DNA from: CAYJLB01 sp964370845
Lineage (GTDB): Bacteria; Bacillota; Clostridia; Oscillospirales; Ruminococcaceae
Length of the DNA: 64,000 nt
Assembly (NCBI GenBank): GCA_964370845.1
Contig: CAYJLB010000002.1
Coordinates: forward strand, 30,819-94,818
Reading direction: 5' to 3'
Shown here: piece by piece, positions 26,898-36,498 of the stretch
Layout: every line of letters starts with the position of its first letter
Numbering within the stretch: position 1 is the stretch's first letter
Made by a program: the position numbers and the translations under genes
The notes under the pieces: model-generated
What the model saw: the letters and a program-made list of their open reading frames with translations, nothing else
Told to the model about the DNA's origin: nothing
Databases searched by the model: none

Positions 26898-28511
26898 TTG
26901 ACTAAAAATAGAAGTTTATTAATTATTTTCTTTTTGATGATGTTTATGACTTTTTTTACCTCTTGTCGGGAGGACGATGGGACAGGATATATTTTTAAGC
27001 ACGGAATTATTGGCGACCCGCAAAATTTAGACCCTCAACTCAGCAATGATGACTCCTCTATTCAGGTTGTAAGTACAATGTTTTTAGGGCTTGTTTCACT
27101 GAATGAAAATGGGGAAATTATTGACGGAATTGCAAAAGATTATGACATTTCTTCTGACGGATTAATATACACTTTTTATCTTTATGACAACTATTACTGG
27201 CGGTTTGACGGTGGGGAAAAAACTAATGTGACAGCTAATGATTTTTTGTTTACATTTCAAAGGCTTGCCGATAAAAATACAGGTTCGCCCCATTCTCAGG
27301 ATTATTTTTCAATAGAAAATCTTAGCTCAATTTATAACGGTTTTAAAGTAATGTCTAGGCTTGGAGTAACTGTGATTGACGATTATACTTTAGAAATTGT
27401 GTTAAAAGAGCCAAATCCTGAATTTTTGTCATTAATGGCGAAACCGTCATCTTTCCCTTGTAATGAGGAGTATTTTTACTCCACTAAAGGAAAATATGGG
27501 CTGGAAGCTGACTTTACGCCCTCTAATGGTGCATTTTATCTAACCGAGTGGCAATACGACCCTTATGGAGATAACAATTATCTCATTTTAAGAAGCAATC
27601 CTTTTTACAGCGAAGTTGATGAGGTTTACCCTTATGGGCTTAACTTTTTTATTGTCGATGATAAGTCACAAGAACTAGCATACTTCCCTAGCACAACAAA
27701 TTCAGTAGTAACAAATTCTTTAGACAATATTGATGAAAGTGACGTGGTTATAAAGGAATTTTCCACCTCAACAAGTGGCGTAATTTTCAATTTTAACAAT
27801 GAAATTTTACAAAAAGATGACGTGCGAAAGGCGCTTTTAATGGCTATTGACAAAGAAAATCTTTTTGAAGAATTGCCAGAAGAACTTGCCATTTCACAGC
27901 AGATGATCCCACCTTCAATTTCTTTATCTGGGGAAAATTTTGTGTTAAACAATGATAATTTTGACTATAATTTTTATGATGGAGCTTTGGCGGAATTTTT
28001 CTGGTACACAAACCTTACAAATTCTGATAAAGAATACCTTTTTGGAACTACAATTATTGCTTCACAAGAGGACATTGCCGTTGAATATTATGAGAGTGTT
28101 TCTGCGACTTGGTCAAAGGTTTTAGGGTTTTATTGCCCCATTGAAACATTGCCACAAGACGAGTATGAAAAGCGTATAAATAGTGGAGATTTCTTTATTG
28201 CAATTGGAGAAATTACTTCCGAAAACAACTCACCAAAAGACTTTTTAGACAACTTTTTAACTGAAAATGATGACAATATTTCAAGTTACAGCAATTTAGA
28301 TTTTGACACTTTAGTTGAAAGTGGAAAAACTGCTTCTTCAATAGAAGAAAGCTTGGAAATTTATCACGAAGCGGAACAATTTTTGCTTGAAAATGCTGTT
28401 TTTATCCCAATTTTTTCAATTAGCGAGTATTTTGTTTATTCAAATGAATACTTTGGACTTGATTACTTACCATTTGTTTCAGTTGTAGATTTCAAAAAAG
28501 GCTTGGCTTAA
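26898..28511 (+). CDS. Oligopeptide-type ABC substrate-binding lipoprotein
   Basis: 537 residues, TTG start with TAGGTG upstream. Lipobox FFTSC at about residue 23. The SBP_bac_5 fold is shown by GDPQNLDPQLS, LNENGEIIDGIAKDYDIS, GLIYTFYLYD and DDVRKALLMAIDKE. It binds oligopeptides or similar ligands outside the membrane and hands them to an Opp/Dpp permease. No permease or ATPase gene is adjacent, so it is an orphan that must use a transporter encoded elsewhere or act as a sensor. Confidence 0.88.
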   Translation: MTKNRSLLIIFFLMMFMTFFTSCREDDGTGYIFKHGIIGDPQNLDPQLSNDDSSIQVVSTMFLGLVSLNENGEIIDGIAKDYDISSDGLIYTFYLYDNYYWRFDGGEKTNVTANDFLFTFQRLADKNTGSPHSQDYFSIENLSSIYNGFKVMSRLGVTVIDDYTLEIVLKEPNPEFLSLMAKPSSFPCNEEYFYSTKGKYGLEADFTPSNGAFYLTEWQYDPYGDNNYLILRSNPFYSEVDEVYPYGLNFFIVDDKSQELAYFPSTTNSVVTNSLDNIDESDVVIKEFSTSTSGVIFNFNNEILQKDDVRKALLMAIDKENLFEELPEELAISQQMIPPSISLSGENFVLNNDNFDYNFYDGALAEFFWYTNLTNSDKEYLFGTTIIASQEDIAVEYYESVSATWSKVLGFYCPIETLPQDEYEKRINSGDFFIAIGEITSENNSPKDFLDNFLTENDDNISSYSNLDFDTLVESGKTASSIEESLEIYHEAEQFLLENAVFIPIFSISEYFVYSNEYFGLDYLPFVSVVDFKKGLA

Positions 28512-28516
28512 TTTTC

Positions 28517-28545
28517 TTGCAATTTTCAGTTAAATGGTGTAAAAT
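28517..28545 (+). promoter_or_regulatory. Sigma-A promoter of asnB
   Basis: TTGCAA (28517-28522), 17 bases, TAAAAT (28540-28545); asnB starts 36 bases later behind AAAGGAG. Confidence 0.75.
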
Positions 28546-28581
28546 AGTTAATATATTAACAAATTTAAAAGGAGATATTTT

Positions 28582-30408
28582 ATGTGTGGTTATGTTGGAT
28601 TTACCAATAAAATAAATGATGCGTCTATTGTAATAACAAATATGATGGACAAAATTGTGCATCGTGGTCCCGATTCTGAGGGAAAATTCGTTGATGAAGG
28701 CATTGCTCTTGGGTTTAGAAGGCTTAGTATCATCGACTTGCACCAAGGAGATCAACCGATTTTTAACGAAGATAAGTCGAAAGTTTTACTTTTTAACGGA
28801 GAAATATATAATTTCCAACCTTTGCGTGAAGAATTAATTGCTCACGGGCACGTTTTTTACACAAAAACAGACTCTGAAGTTTTAATTCACGGTTATGAGC
28901 AATGGGGAAAAGATATGCTTCCAAAACTCCGTGGAATGTTTTCTTTTGTGATTTGGGACAGGAATACAGGGGAACTTTTTGGCGCAAGAGATTATTTTGG
29001 AATTAAGCCTTTTTACTATGCTATAATGGGTGAAAGTTTGCTTTTTGGTTCAGAAATTAAGAGTTTTCTCCCTCACCCTCACTTTAAAAAAGAGCTTAAC
29101 GAAAAAGTATTAGAGAATTATTTAACTTTTCAATTCTCCCCAACTAACGAAACTTTTTTCAAGAATGTGTTTAAGCTTTTGCCTGCACACTGTTTCACTT
29201 TTAAGGATGGAAAACTTCACATTGAAAGATATTGGGAAGTTAAGTTTGATGCTGATGAAAGCAAGAGTCTTGACCAATATGTTGAGAAAATTACTACTAC
29301 TTTTAAAGACTCAGTTAAAGCCCATAAAATTGCCGATGTTGAGGTTGGAAGCTTCCTTTCAAGTGGCGTAGATTCAAGCTATGTAGCTGCAGTTGCTGAT
29401 GTTGACAAAACTTTTACTGTTGGTTTTGGTGAGGACGAAAAATATAACGAAATTGGATATGCAAAACAATTTTCAAAGTATATCGGAAAAGAAAATATCT
29501 CAAAAGTAATTACTCCACAAGAATATTGGGAAAGTTTGTCAAAAATTCAATACCATATGGACGAACCGCTTGCTGACCCTTCAGCAATTGCGCTATATTT
29601 TGTATGTAATACTGCTGCAAAAAAGGTTAAAGTTGTGCTTTCAGGTGAGGGTGCTGATGAAATTTTTGGTGGTTACAACATATACAAAGAACCTGGCGAT
29701 ATGTCATTTTATAATGCAATTCCAAGACCAATTAGACGTGGAGTTGGAGCTGTTGCATCAAAATTGCCTGCAAAAAAAGGCGTGAATTTTTTAATTAGAA
29801 GAAGCAAGGATTTAGAGGAAAGATTTATTGGGAATGCTTTTATTTTCTCGGAAAAAGAGCGTAAGGAACTACTTAAAATTAAGACTTCTGCTCCTCATTT
29901 CACTGAAATAACAAAGCCATTTTACAACAAAGTTAAAGGAAAAGATGCTGTTACAAAAATGCAATATTTAGACTTGCATATGTGGATGGCTGGCGATATT
30001 CTTTTAAAAGCTGACAAAATGAGTATGGCGAATTCTCTTGAACTTCGTGTTCCGTTTTTGGATTTGGAAATTATGAAACTTGCAGCGAAAATCCCGACTA
30101 AATATAGAATTGCTGAAGGAACAACAAAGTTTGCAATGCGACAAGCTGCTTTGAAAGCATGTCCACCACAAACTGCAAACAAGAAAAAACTTGGTTTCCC
30201 TGTACCAATTCGCGTTTGGTTAAAAGAGGACAAATATTATGAAATAATCAAAAAATCCTTTACATCAAGTGCTTCCGAAAAGTTTTTTAACACAGATAAA
30301 ATTATGAGATTACTTGATGACCACAAAGACGGAAAATTTGATAATTCACGAAAAATTTGGACAGTTTTTACTTTCCTAGTTTGGTATGATGTTTATTTTG
30401 CTGATTAA
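28582..30408 (+). CDS. asnB: Asparagine synthetase (glutamine-hydrolysing)
   Basis: 608 residues. N-terminal glutaminase with catalytic Cys2 (MCGYVGF), HRGPDSEG and NGEIYNF; C-terminal synthetase with the PP-loop SFLSSGVDSSYVAA and SGEGADEIFGGY. Converts aspartate, ATP and glutamine to asparagine and glutamate in the cytosol. Length and motifs are normal for the bacterial AsnB group of about 610 residues. Own promoter and strong terminator. Confidence 0.96.
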   Translation: MCGYVGFTNKINDASIVITNMMDKIVHRGPDSEGKFVDEGIALGFRRLSIIDLHQGDQPIFNEDKSKVLLFNGEIYNFQPLREELIAHGHVFYTKTDSEVLIHGYEQWGKDMLPKLRGMFSFVIWDRNTGELFGARDYFGIKPFYYAIMGESLLFGSEIKSFLPHPHFKKELNEKVLENYLTFQFSPTNETFFKNVFKLLPAHCFTFKDGKLHIERYWEVKFDADESKSLDQYVEKITTTFKDSVKAHKIADVEVGSFLSSGVDSSYVAAVADVDKTFTVGFGEDEKYNEIGYAKQFSKYIGKENISKVITPQEYWESLSKIQYHMDEPLADPSAIALYFVCNTAAKKVKVVLSGEGADEIFGGYNIYKEPGDMSFYNAIPRPIRRGVGAVASKLPAKKGVNFLIRRSKDLEERFIGNAFIFSEKERKELLKIKTSAPHFTEITKPFYNKVKGKDAVTKMQYLDLHMWMAGDILLKADKMSMANSLELRVPFLDLEIMKLAAKIPTKYRIAEGTTKFAMRQAALKACPPQTANKKKLGFPVPIRVWLKEDKYYEIIKKSFTSSASEKFFNTDKIMRLLDDHKDGKFDNSRKIWTVFTFLVWYDVYFAD

Positions 30409-30413
30409 ATATT

Positions 30414-30455
30414 AAAAAAACTTGTCACTACAAGAAAGTAGTGACAAGTTTTTTT
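30414..30455. terminator. Strong bidirectional terminator
   Basis: An 18-bp perfect stem (30414-30431 with 30438-30455), 6-base loop, A-run and T-run. It separates asnB from the convergent GNAT gene. Confidence 0.93.
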
Positions 30456-30457
30456 AT

Positions 30458-30874
30458 TTATTCAGGCAAATGCTGAAAAGCTACACACTTAATATCAGCA
30501 AGATTTTTAAAACCTAAACTTTGGTAAAAATTTATAGTCTTTTCAGTATTATCAGTTTCAAGGCTTTTTTGATAGACATTTTTGTACTTTTCTAAAACAG
30601 AATTTATAAGATTTGTTCCAATTTTTTGATGTTGATAACTTGGATAAATCAGAATATCTTGAATATAAATAATGGAATGTCCGTCCCCCACTACCCTGAT
30701 TATTCCCACCAACTTTTCATTTTCATATGCCCCTAAAATGCACAAAGAATTATTAAAACCATTCTTTAACATCTGAGGATTATTGTAATAATTTGACCAA
30801 CCTACAGCTTTGTATAAATCTAGAATTTCCGTTTCGTTATAGTTCTCATATGGCAAAATTTTTATGTTTTTCAA
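30458..30874 (-). CDS. GNAT family N-acetyltransferase
   Basis: 138 residues from a TTG at 30874 that follows AGGAGG at 7 bases; a longer ATG start would add an unlikely hydrophobic head. GNAT motifs: LVGIIRVVGDG (strand 4), YIQDILIYPSYQHQKIGTNLI (motif A with the Q-x-x-G/A acetyl-CoA loop QHQKIG) and FYQSLGF near the end. Substrate unknown. Confidence 0.88.
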   Translation of the reverse strand: MKNIKILPYENYNETEILDLYKAVGWSNYYNNPQMLKNGFNNSLCILGAYENEKLVGIIRVVGDGHSIIYIQDILIYPSYQHQKIGTNLINSVLEKYKNVYQKSLETDNTEKTINFYQSLGFKNLADIKCVAFQHLPE

Positions 30875-31066
30875 TATAATTCCTCCTAATAATTTAGTTA
30901 CAATTAATATTAAATTATATATTAAAAATAAAACACCATACAAGCACACCTCATTCTTCAATTTATCTTATTATGCTAACACAGAATTTTACTATTGTCA
31001 ATCATTATTTCAATAAAAATGCTAGTAATTTGCTTATTTTACAAATTACTAGCATAAATTTATTGT

Positions 31067-32827
31067 TTAACTTTTAGGTAAGCGATATTTGTGCTTATAT
31101 GCATCATATCTTTCTTCATAAGAAATTTCTTTTGCATCTTTCAGTTTTTCGTGATAATCATGAGCTAAAATACCATCATCTAAATTATATTCCAAAATCC
31201 AAATTGCGATATTTGAGCAATGATCAGAAATTCTCTCAAAATTTGAAACTAAATCAGATAAAATGAACCCTAATTCAATTGAACAACTTCCGTCTTTAAG
31301 CCTTTGAATATGCCTTGAACGAATGTTAAATTTAAGTTCATCTACAACGTCCTCAAGTGGCTCAACATAGGTCGCTCTATCAGCATTATTTTCAAGGAAG
31401 GACTCTATTGACATATCCAATATATCTTTTACTGCCCTTGAAATTATATTTATTTCTTCGGTAGCTTTACTACTTAACTTAGCTTTTTTATCCGCCATTT
31501 CATAAGCTACTTCCAAAACATTTGTACAATGGTCGGCAATTCTCTCTAAGTCGCCAATTGTATGTAGTAACTGTGATATATGCTTACCATCTTGTTCAGT
31601 TAAGCCATCTTTATTGATTTTAACTAAATAAACTCCAATCCTGTCTTCAAGAAGGTCTATTTGCACTTCATTTTCTTGAATAACAGTTGCAATTTTATCA
31701 TCATATTTTTCCAACATTGCGATAGAATAATTGTAATTCTCAAGAACTAATCTAGCCATTTTTTCAGTAACATTATGTGATTCTGCAATTGCTAAATTTG
31801 GTGAAAGCAATAATCTTTCGTCAAGGATAGTTTTCGCTGGAACATTTTCTTTTTCATTTTTAACAGTTCGTTCCGCAAGCTTTTGAATATGTTTTGCAAA
31901 TGGGAATAAAATAACAGTTGTCACAATATTAAAAGTTGTATGGGCAACAGCTATCATAAAAGGTTCAGCAGCTTGATTCATAAATTCAAAGTGAATGAAA
32001 CTGTTAATAATTAAGAATGCTGGCAAGCAAATTAATGTACCAATTACGTTAAAATAAATATGCACAGCAGTAACTCGTTTTGCATTTTTATTTGCCCCAA
32101 TACTTGAAATTAAAGCAGTCACACAAGTACCAATATTTTGCCCCATTATGATAGGTAAAGCACTTGAAAAAGGCACTGCACCAGTCATTGACAAGGATTG
32201 TAATATACCAACAGAAGCGGAAGAAGACTGAATAATTGCAGTGATAATAGCACCCGCTAATACACCCATAATCGGATTTGAGAACATTACCATTAAGTTA
32301 GCAAATTCAGGAACGTCTTTTAAACTTTCCACAGAATCCCCCATAACACTCATACCAGACATTAAAATTCCAAAGCCAACTAAAATCGTTCCCCAGTTTT
32401 TCTTTTTAGGGGATTTTATGAACATTATGTAAATAATTCCAATAAAAGCAAGAATAGGAGCAAAGGAGTCCGGTTTAAGCATTTTTACCGCAATATTACT
32501 ACTCTCAAGTCCAATAAGTGATAAAATCCAAGCAGTAATTGTAGTACCAATATTTGAACCCATAATTACACCAACAGACTGTTTTAAAGTCATTATCCCT
32601 GAGTTTACAAGACCCACGACGATAACTGTCACAGTTGAAGACGATTGTACTAAAGCGGTTGCCGCCGCCCCTAAACCTAGTGCCGAAAACCTATTAGATG
32701 TCATTTTTGAAAGTACTTTTTCGAACTTTCCCCCCACCATAGTTTCAAGCCCCGTTGAAAGTTGATTCATTCCAAAGAGGAAGAATGCAAGTCCCCCTAT
32801 AAAGGAAATAACGTTAAATAAATCCAT
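31067..32827 (-). CDS. Na+/phosphate symporter with PhoU-like domain
   Basis: 586 residues from the ATG at 32827 behind GAGGT. Eight or so membrane segments with the two inverted-repeat QSSS motifs (ALVQSSSTVTV and AIIQSSSASVG) typical of NptA/SLC34 transporters; the C-terminal 220 residues form a PhoU-like helical bundle (DLERIADHCTN and ERISDHCSN). It takes up phosphate with sodium; the PhoU part probably adjusts activity. Single gene. Confidence 0.92.
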   Translation of the reverse strand: MDLFNVISFIGGLAFFLFGMNQLSTGLETMVGGKFEKVLSKMTSNRFSALGLGAAATALVQSSSTVTVIVVGLVNSGIMTLKQSVGVIMGSNIGTTITAWILSLIGLESSNIAVKMLKPDSFAPILAFIGIIYIMFIKSPKKKNWGTILVGFGILMSGMSVMGDSVESLKDVPEFANLMVMFSNPIMGVLAGAIITAIIQSSSASVGILQSLSMTGAVPFSSALPIIMGQNIGTCVTALISSIGANKNAKRVTAVHIYFNVIGTLICLPAFLIINSFIHFEFMNQAAEPFMIAVAHTTFNIVTTVILFPFAKHIQKLAERTVKNEKENVPAKTILDERLLLSPNLAIAESHNVTEKMARLVLENYNYSIAMLEKYDDKIATVIQENEVQIDLLEDRIGVYLVKINKDGLTEQDGKHISQLLHTIGDLERIADHCTNVLEVAYEMADKKAKLSSKATEEINIISRAVKDILDMSIESFLENNADRATYVEPLEDVVDELKFNIRSRHIQRLKDGSCSIELGFILSDLVSNFERISDHCSNIAIWILEYNLDDGILAHDYHEKLKDAKEISYEERYDAYKHKYRLPKS

Positions 32828-33134
32828 TAATAAATACCTCATTTTTTATTTTACAAACTTGTATAAGTTTAACATAAATTTCGACAAATTACAAGACGAT
32901 TTATAAAAAAAATACATCTTTGTTAAATTTTATGCAAATTTATGTAATATTAAGATAAAAAATAGCATTTTTCATAAATTAAACCAAATAAATAGCAAAA
33001 ATTACTATCAAATGAATATTTTTATTTTTTTAACTAAAAAACATATCTTGAAAATTGCTGTGAATTGTGATATAATTTATAGCAAATTATTTCTATTTTA
33101 GGAATAAAATTTTAGGGCTTTGAGGTGATTTGGA
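32828..33134. other. 307-base divergent intergenic region
   Basis: Very AT-rich. The only clear element is the promoter at 33048 for the plus-strand gene. No repeat copy and no coding region were seen. Confidence 0.6.
33048..33076 (+). promoter_or_regulatory. Sigma-A promoter of the DUF1848 gene
   Basis: TTGAAA (33048-33053), 17 bases, TATAAT (33071-33076), 58 bases before the start codon. Confidence 0.8.
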
Positions 33135-34073
33135 ATGATAATAAGTGCTACTAGGCGAACTGATATTCCTTCTTTTTATGGAGAATGGTTTGTAAATCGT
33201 TTGAAAGAAGGTTATGTTCTTATCCAAAACCCATACAATAACAATCGCTATTCAAAGGCCTTTTTAACAAGAAATGCTGTTGATATTATTGTCTTTTGGA
33301 CAAAAAATCCTATTCCATTTTTGAAATTCTTACCTGAAATTGATGATATGGGTTATACCTATTATTTTGAGTTCACTCTAACGCCCTATGGCAAGGAAAC
33401 TGAGCGTAATTTGCCTGATAAGGAAGTGCTACTTGATACTTTTGTTGAACTTGCAAAAAAAATTGGAAAACATCGTATGATATGGCGATATGATCCAATA
33501 ATTATTGATAAAAATTACACCATCGAATACCACACAAAACGTTTTTCTTATATGGCAAACAAGCTTAAAAACAGTACTGATAGATGTGTTATTAGCTTTG
33601 TTGACAGCTATAAAAATGTTACATCAAGAATGGGAAAAGACCCTGCTTATCTTATGACAGGGGAAAATATTTTTCAGTTAGCAGAGATTTTTTCTTCCAT
33701 TGCAAAAGAAAATAACTTTGAAATTTACACCTGTGCTGAGAAAATAAGTTTGGATAAATACGGAATTAAGCACGGTGCTTGCATTGACAAAAACATAATT
33801 GAAAAAATCTTAGGTTGTAAAATCCTTGACATAAAGGACAAAAACCAACGCCCCGAATGTCTTTGCCTCGAAAGTATCGACATTGGGACGTATAATTGTT
33901 GTGCAAACGGTTGCAACTATTGCTATGCCTTGCAAAATGAAAAAACTGCATTTACAGATATGAAAAAGCACAACCCTTTATCCCCTGTGCTTATTGGCGA
34001 AGTGAACAGCGATGCCATTATTACCCAGCGAAAACGTGATAGCATTATAATAAACCAATTTTCACTATTTTAA
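33135..34073 (+). CDS. DUF1848 family protein, probable Fe-S protein
   Basis: 312 residues. The start IISATRRTDIPSFYGEWF and VFWTKNPIPF identify DUF1848. The C-terminal cysteine cluster C-L-C ... NCCANGCNYCYA resembles the iron-sulfur site of radical-SAM proteins and spore photoproduct lyase-like families, on a TIM-barrel-like body. Reaction unknown. GAGGTGAT precedes the ATG. A DUF1801 gene follows 12 bases later. Confidence 0.8.
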   Translation: MIISATRRTDIPSFYGEWFVNRLKEGYVLIQNPYNNNRYSKAFLTRNAVDIIVFWTKNPIPFLKFLPEIDDMGYTYYFEFTLTPYGKETERNLPDKEVLLDTFVELAKKIGKHRMIWRYDPIIIDKNYTIEYHTKRFSYMANKLKNSTDRCVISFVDSYKNVTSRMGKDPAYLMTGENIFQLAEIFSSIAKENNFEIYTCAEKISLDKYGIKHGACIDKNIIEKILGCKILDIKDKNQRPECLCLESIDIGTYNCCANGCNYCYALQNEKTAFTDMKKHNPLSPVLIGEVNSDAIITQRKRDSIIINQFSLF

Positions 34074-34085
34074 AGGAGAATTACT

Positions 34086-34436
34086 ATGCCCGTTGAAACT
34101 TATTTAAGTCAAATTTCTTTTGAGATGAAAGAAAAAATTCAACCCATAATTTCATATATTGAAGAAAATTACAAGGAAGCAGTTTTCGATGAAAAATATT
34201 CCGATAAAACATATATTCCAACTTGGAGGTTAAATGGAAAATATGTGGCAATTGGTTGCAGAAAAAATTATATAAGCGTTTATTTTGCAAGCATTGAAGC
34301 TGTGGAAATGGTAAAATCACTGACTAATTCAAAATATATTATAGCAAGGAAAGGCTGTGTAAATTTTGGTCATCAGCTCAAAGAATTGCCTTATGAAGCA
34401 ATTTTCAAAGGGATAGATATTTGTTTTTCTATATAA
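34086..34436 (+). CDS. DUF1801 (YdhG-like) protein
   Basis: 116 residues. The pattern MKEKIQPIISYI, PTWRLNGKYVAIGCRKNYISVYF and a glycine/cysteine segment GCVNFGH is that of DUF1801, a small fold related to frataxin-like iron chaperones in some annotations. Function unproven. AAAGGAG precedes the ATG. Its last 8 bases overlap the 3' end of the convergent peptide deformylase gene. Confidence 0.75.
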   Translation: MPVETYLSQISFEMKEKIQPIISYIEENYKEAVFDEKYSDKTYIPTWRLNGKYVAIGCRKNYISVYFASIEAVEMVKSLTNSKYIIARKGCVNFGHQLKELPYEAIFKGIDICFSI

Positions 34437-34839
34437 TTATCCCGTTGCAATGGTCAATTTCATGCTGAATAATCTGAGCTGTAAAACCTTTGTAAGTCTT
34501 AATTCGCTTTTGCATTTTAGTGTTTTGATACTCAAGTTTAATGGTTTTATAACGCTTTGTAGAGCGAACTCCCACAAAGGATAAACAAGCTTCTTGGGTA
34601 TCAAAAGGCTCACTTCCCTTAATAATTTTCGGGTTAATCATTACAATATACGCCCCCTCATCGTCCACAGCAATGATATTTTTTAAATAGCCAATCATAT
34701 TTGCTGCCAGTCCAACACAGTGCTCTTTATTAGATTCAAGTGTATCTAGCAGGTCGATGGCTATATATAAATCTTCTTGGGTAGCAATCGTGCTTTTTTC
34801 CCCGAGAAATTTTTCATCTTTAACAATTTCTTTAATCAT
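34429..34839 (-). CDS. Peptide deformylase-like protein with an altered motif 1
   Basis: 136 residues. The metal site is intact: EACLS with C85 and HEIDH with H126 and H130 plus catalytic E127. Motif 1, normally GxGxAAxQ, reads CVGLAANM (41-48): the catalytic glutamine is replaced by Met48. It would remove N-formyl groups from new proteins if active. This variant is short and belongs to a clostridial subgroup still annotated as deformylase. GGAAGGAGA precedes the ATG. Not part of the sugar operon: a terminator lies between. Confidence 0.8.
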   Translation of the reverse strand: MIKEIVKDEKFLGEKSTIATQEDLYIAIDLLDTLESNKEHCVGLAANMIGYLKNIIAVDDEGAYIVMINPKIIKGSEPFDTQEACLSFVGVRSTKRYKTIKLEYQNTKMQKRIKTYKGFTAQIIQHEIDHCNGIII

Positions 34840-34896
34840 AGCAACTCTCCTTCCGTAATCTTCAGTAAAAATTAATATTAATACAAAATAAACAAC

Positions 34897-34931
34897 AAAA
34901 AGGAACAGCTTTTTAAGAGCAGTTCCTTTTT
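34897..34931 (-). terminator. Terminator of the sugar operon
   Basis: AAAAAGGAACAGCT (34897-34910) pairs with AGCAGTTCCTTTTT (34918-34931) with one mismatch; T-run on the minus strand. Confidence 0.85.
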
Positions 34932-34961
34932 GCTATTAAGTGTTAAAATAACCAAAACTTA

Positions 34962-35387
34962 TTATAAAACACCTTTTTTAAGAATTACATTTGCATATAA
35001 AGCTTTTTCGCTAGTAACAATAGTTGCATAAGCATTTTTTGCTCTTTCATAAAAATCGAATTTATTAATTGTTACTTCACGCAAACCGTCTTTTTCGTGT
35101 TTATTTCCAATTTCTCTATATGTATCCCATATTTCAGGAACATAAGGGTCATTAGGTAGCACAGCCATAAAGATTGTCGGATTTTCAACATAAGGGTCTA
35201 ACGGAATAAGTGATAAAATACTATCCATTAATTCGGGAATCATTAACCCTGTGCAATCTATTACATTTTGTGCGTGCCCAAATCTTGGATAATTTGCATC
35301 AGCAATACAAATTTCATCACCATGTCCCATTTCCATAAGAATTTTTATTAAATCTGCTGAAACATTAGTTGGTATGTTTTTAAGCAT
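34962..35387 (-). CDS. RbsD/FucU family sugar mutarotase
   Basis: 141 residues. MEMGHGDEICIADANYPRF with the catalytic histidine, and the C-terminal NVILKKGVL with the family's final strand, identify the RbsD/FucU fold; the sequence is nearer FucU (L-fucose mutarotase). It speeds interconversion of alpha and beta or ring forms of a free sugar. Last gene of the catabolic operon, so the pathway probably starts from or passes through an unphosphorylated sugar. Confidence 0.88.
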   Translation of the reverse strand: MLKNIPTNVSADLIKILMEMGHGDEICIADANYPRFGHAQNVIDCTGLMIPELMDSILSLIPLDPYVENPTIFMAVLPNDPYVPEIWDTYREIGNKHEKDGLREVTINKFDFYERAKNAYATIVTSEKALYANVILKKGVL

Positions 35388-35421
35388 AATTATTACATTC
35401 CTTTCAAATTTTAAAGCAAAC

Positions 35422-36438
35422 TTATTTTTTCAACCAAGTTTTTGTAGTTCCATCAATGTCCCAAAGGTCTTCCCAAGTGTCAGCACCTTCCCACAAGAAA
35501 ACTTGACCTTTGATAAAACGGCAATTTGCATCTTCATCACAAATCGCTTTGTATTCTTCATCAGTTAGCGGATCTTCAATAGCAGCTCTTAAATTTGATT
35601 CATATTCAGCTTCGTAAATTGAGAATGGAATTGGAGTATGACCGTTTTTATAAGCCCATTTTAAACAAATAACAGCAGGGTGACAACCATGTGCTTTAGC
35701 AGCAGCTACTACAGATGGCATTTCCATATCAGCAACGTCGTCAGGAGCTTTATCTCTATCCGGTCTTGTAGGGCTACCAATTGGGCAGAAACCTATAACT
35801 GAAATACCTTTACTTTCACAGTAATCAAGTAATTCTTTTTGTTGGAATGAAGGGTGAAGTTCCATTTCAATTGCAGAAGGCATAATGTGACAATGTGGTA
35901 AAACTGCTTCAAGTTTTGGAATAGTCATTGATGACATACCTAAGTGCTTAACAACTCCCATTTTATAAAGAGTTTCCATTTGACGCCAAGTTTTGATAAA
36001 TTTTTCTACTGAAAAAGCTACTGAATCTGGGTTTCTCGCATCACCATCGCAACCTGGTGCATGGTAGTTTGGAAATGGCCAGTGCATAAAGTAACAGTCA
36101 ACATAGTCAAGTTGTAAATCTCTTAAAGTTTTCATACATTCCACAACAACGTCGTCATGTTTGTCATTCCAAACTTTAGAAGTGATGAAAAGTTCAGAAC
36201 GTGTTACTAGACCTTCATCAAAAGCTTTTTTGTAAACTTTACCAATTTCAACTTCATTTCCATATACAGAAGCTCCGTCAAAAAGTCTGTAACCAACTTT
36301 TATTGCACCGTATACAGCCTCAGAAATTTGTTCGCTTGTAAATCTGTCAGAACCGAATGTTCCCATACCAACTGATGGCATTTTATCACCATTTCTTAGT
36401 ATTTTTTGTGGAACTAATTTTGGATCAATTTTGTTCAT
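35422..36438 (-). CDS. Aldo/keto reductase
   Basis: 338 residues from the ATG at 36438, behind AAGGAG. The AKR tetrad is visible: Asp in RLFDGA, Tyr in SVYGNE, Lys in ITSKVW and His in CYFMHWPF; GFCPIGSPTRP and the C-terminal NADP-binding region follow. Reduces aldehydes or sugars with NADPH. In this operon it could reduce the aldehyde released by the aldolase, or interconvert the sugar and its polyol (inference). Confidence 0.88.
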   Translation of the reverse strand: MNKIDPKLVPQKILRNGDKMPSVGMGTFGSDRFTSEQISEAVYGAIKVGYRLFDGASVYGNEVEIGKVYKKAFDEGLVTRSELFITSKVWNDKHDDVVVECMKTLRDLQLDYVDCYFMHWPFPNYHAPGCDGDARNPDSVAFSVEKFIKTWRQMETLYKMGVVKHLGMSSMTIPKLEAVLPHCHIMPSAIEMELHPSFQQKELLDYCESKGISVIGFCPIGSPTRPDRDKAPDDVADMEMPSVVAAAKAHGCHPAVICLKWAYKNGHTPIPFSIYEAEYESNLRAAIEDPLTDEEYKAICDEDANCRFIKGQVFLWEGADTWEDLWDIDGTTKTWLKK

Positions 36439-36498
36439 AATAATTCTCCTTAAATTTAAATTTGTTTTTTCGAATAATTTATACAATTAATATAATTT

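Noticed and set aside
30875..30961. Longer GNAT protein with a hydrophobic head
   Set aside because: AGGAGG is placed for the TTG at 30874; the longer start has no site.
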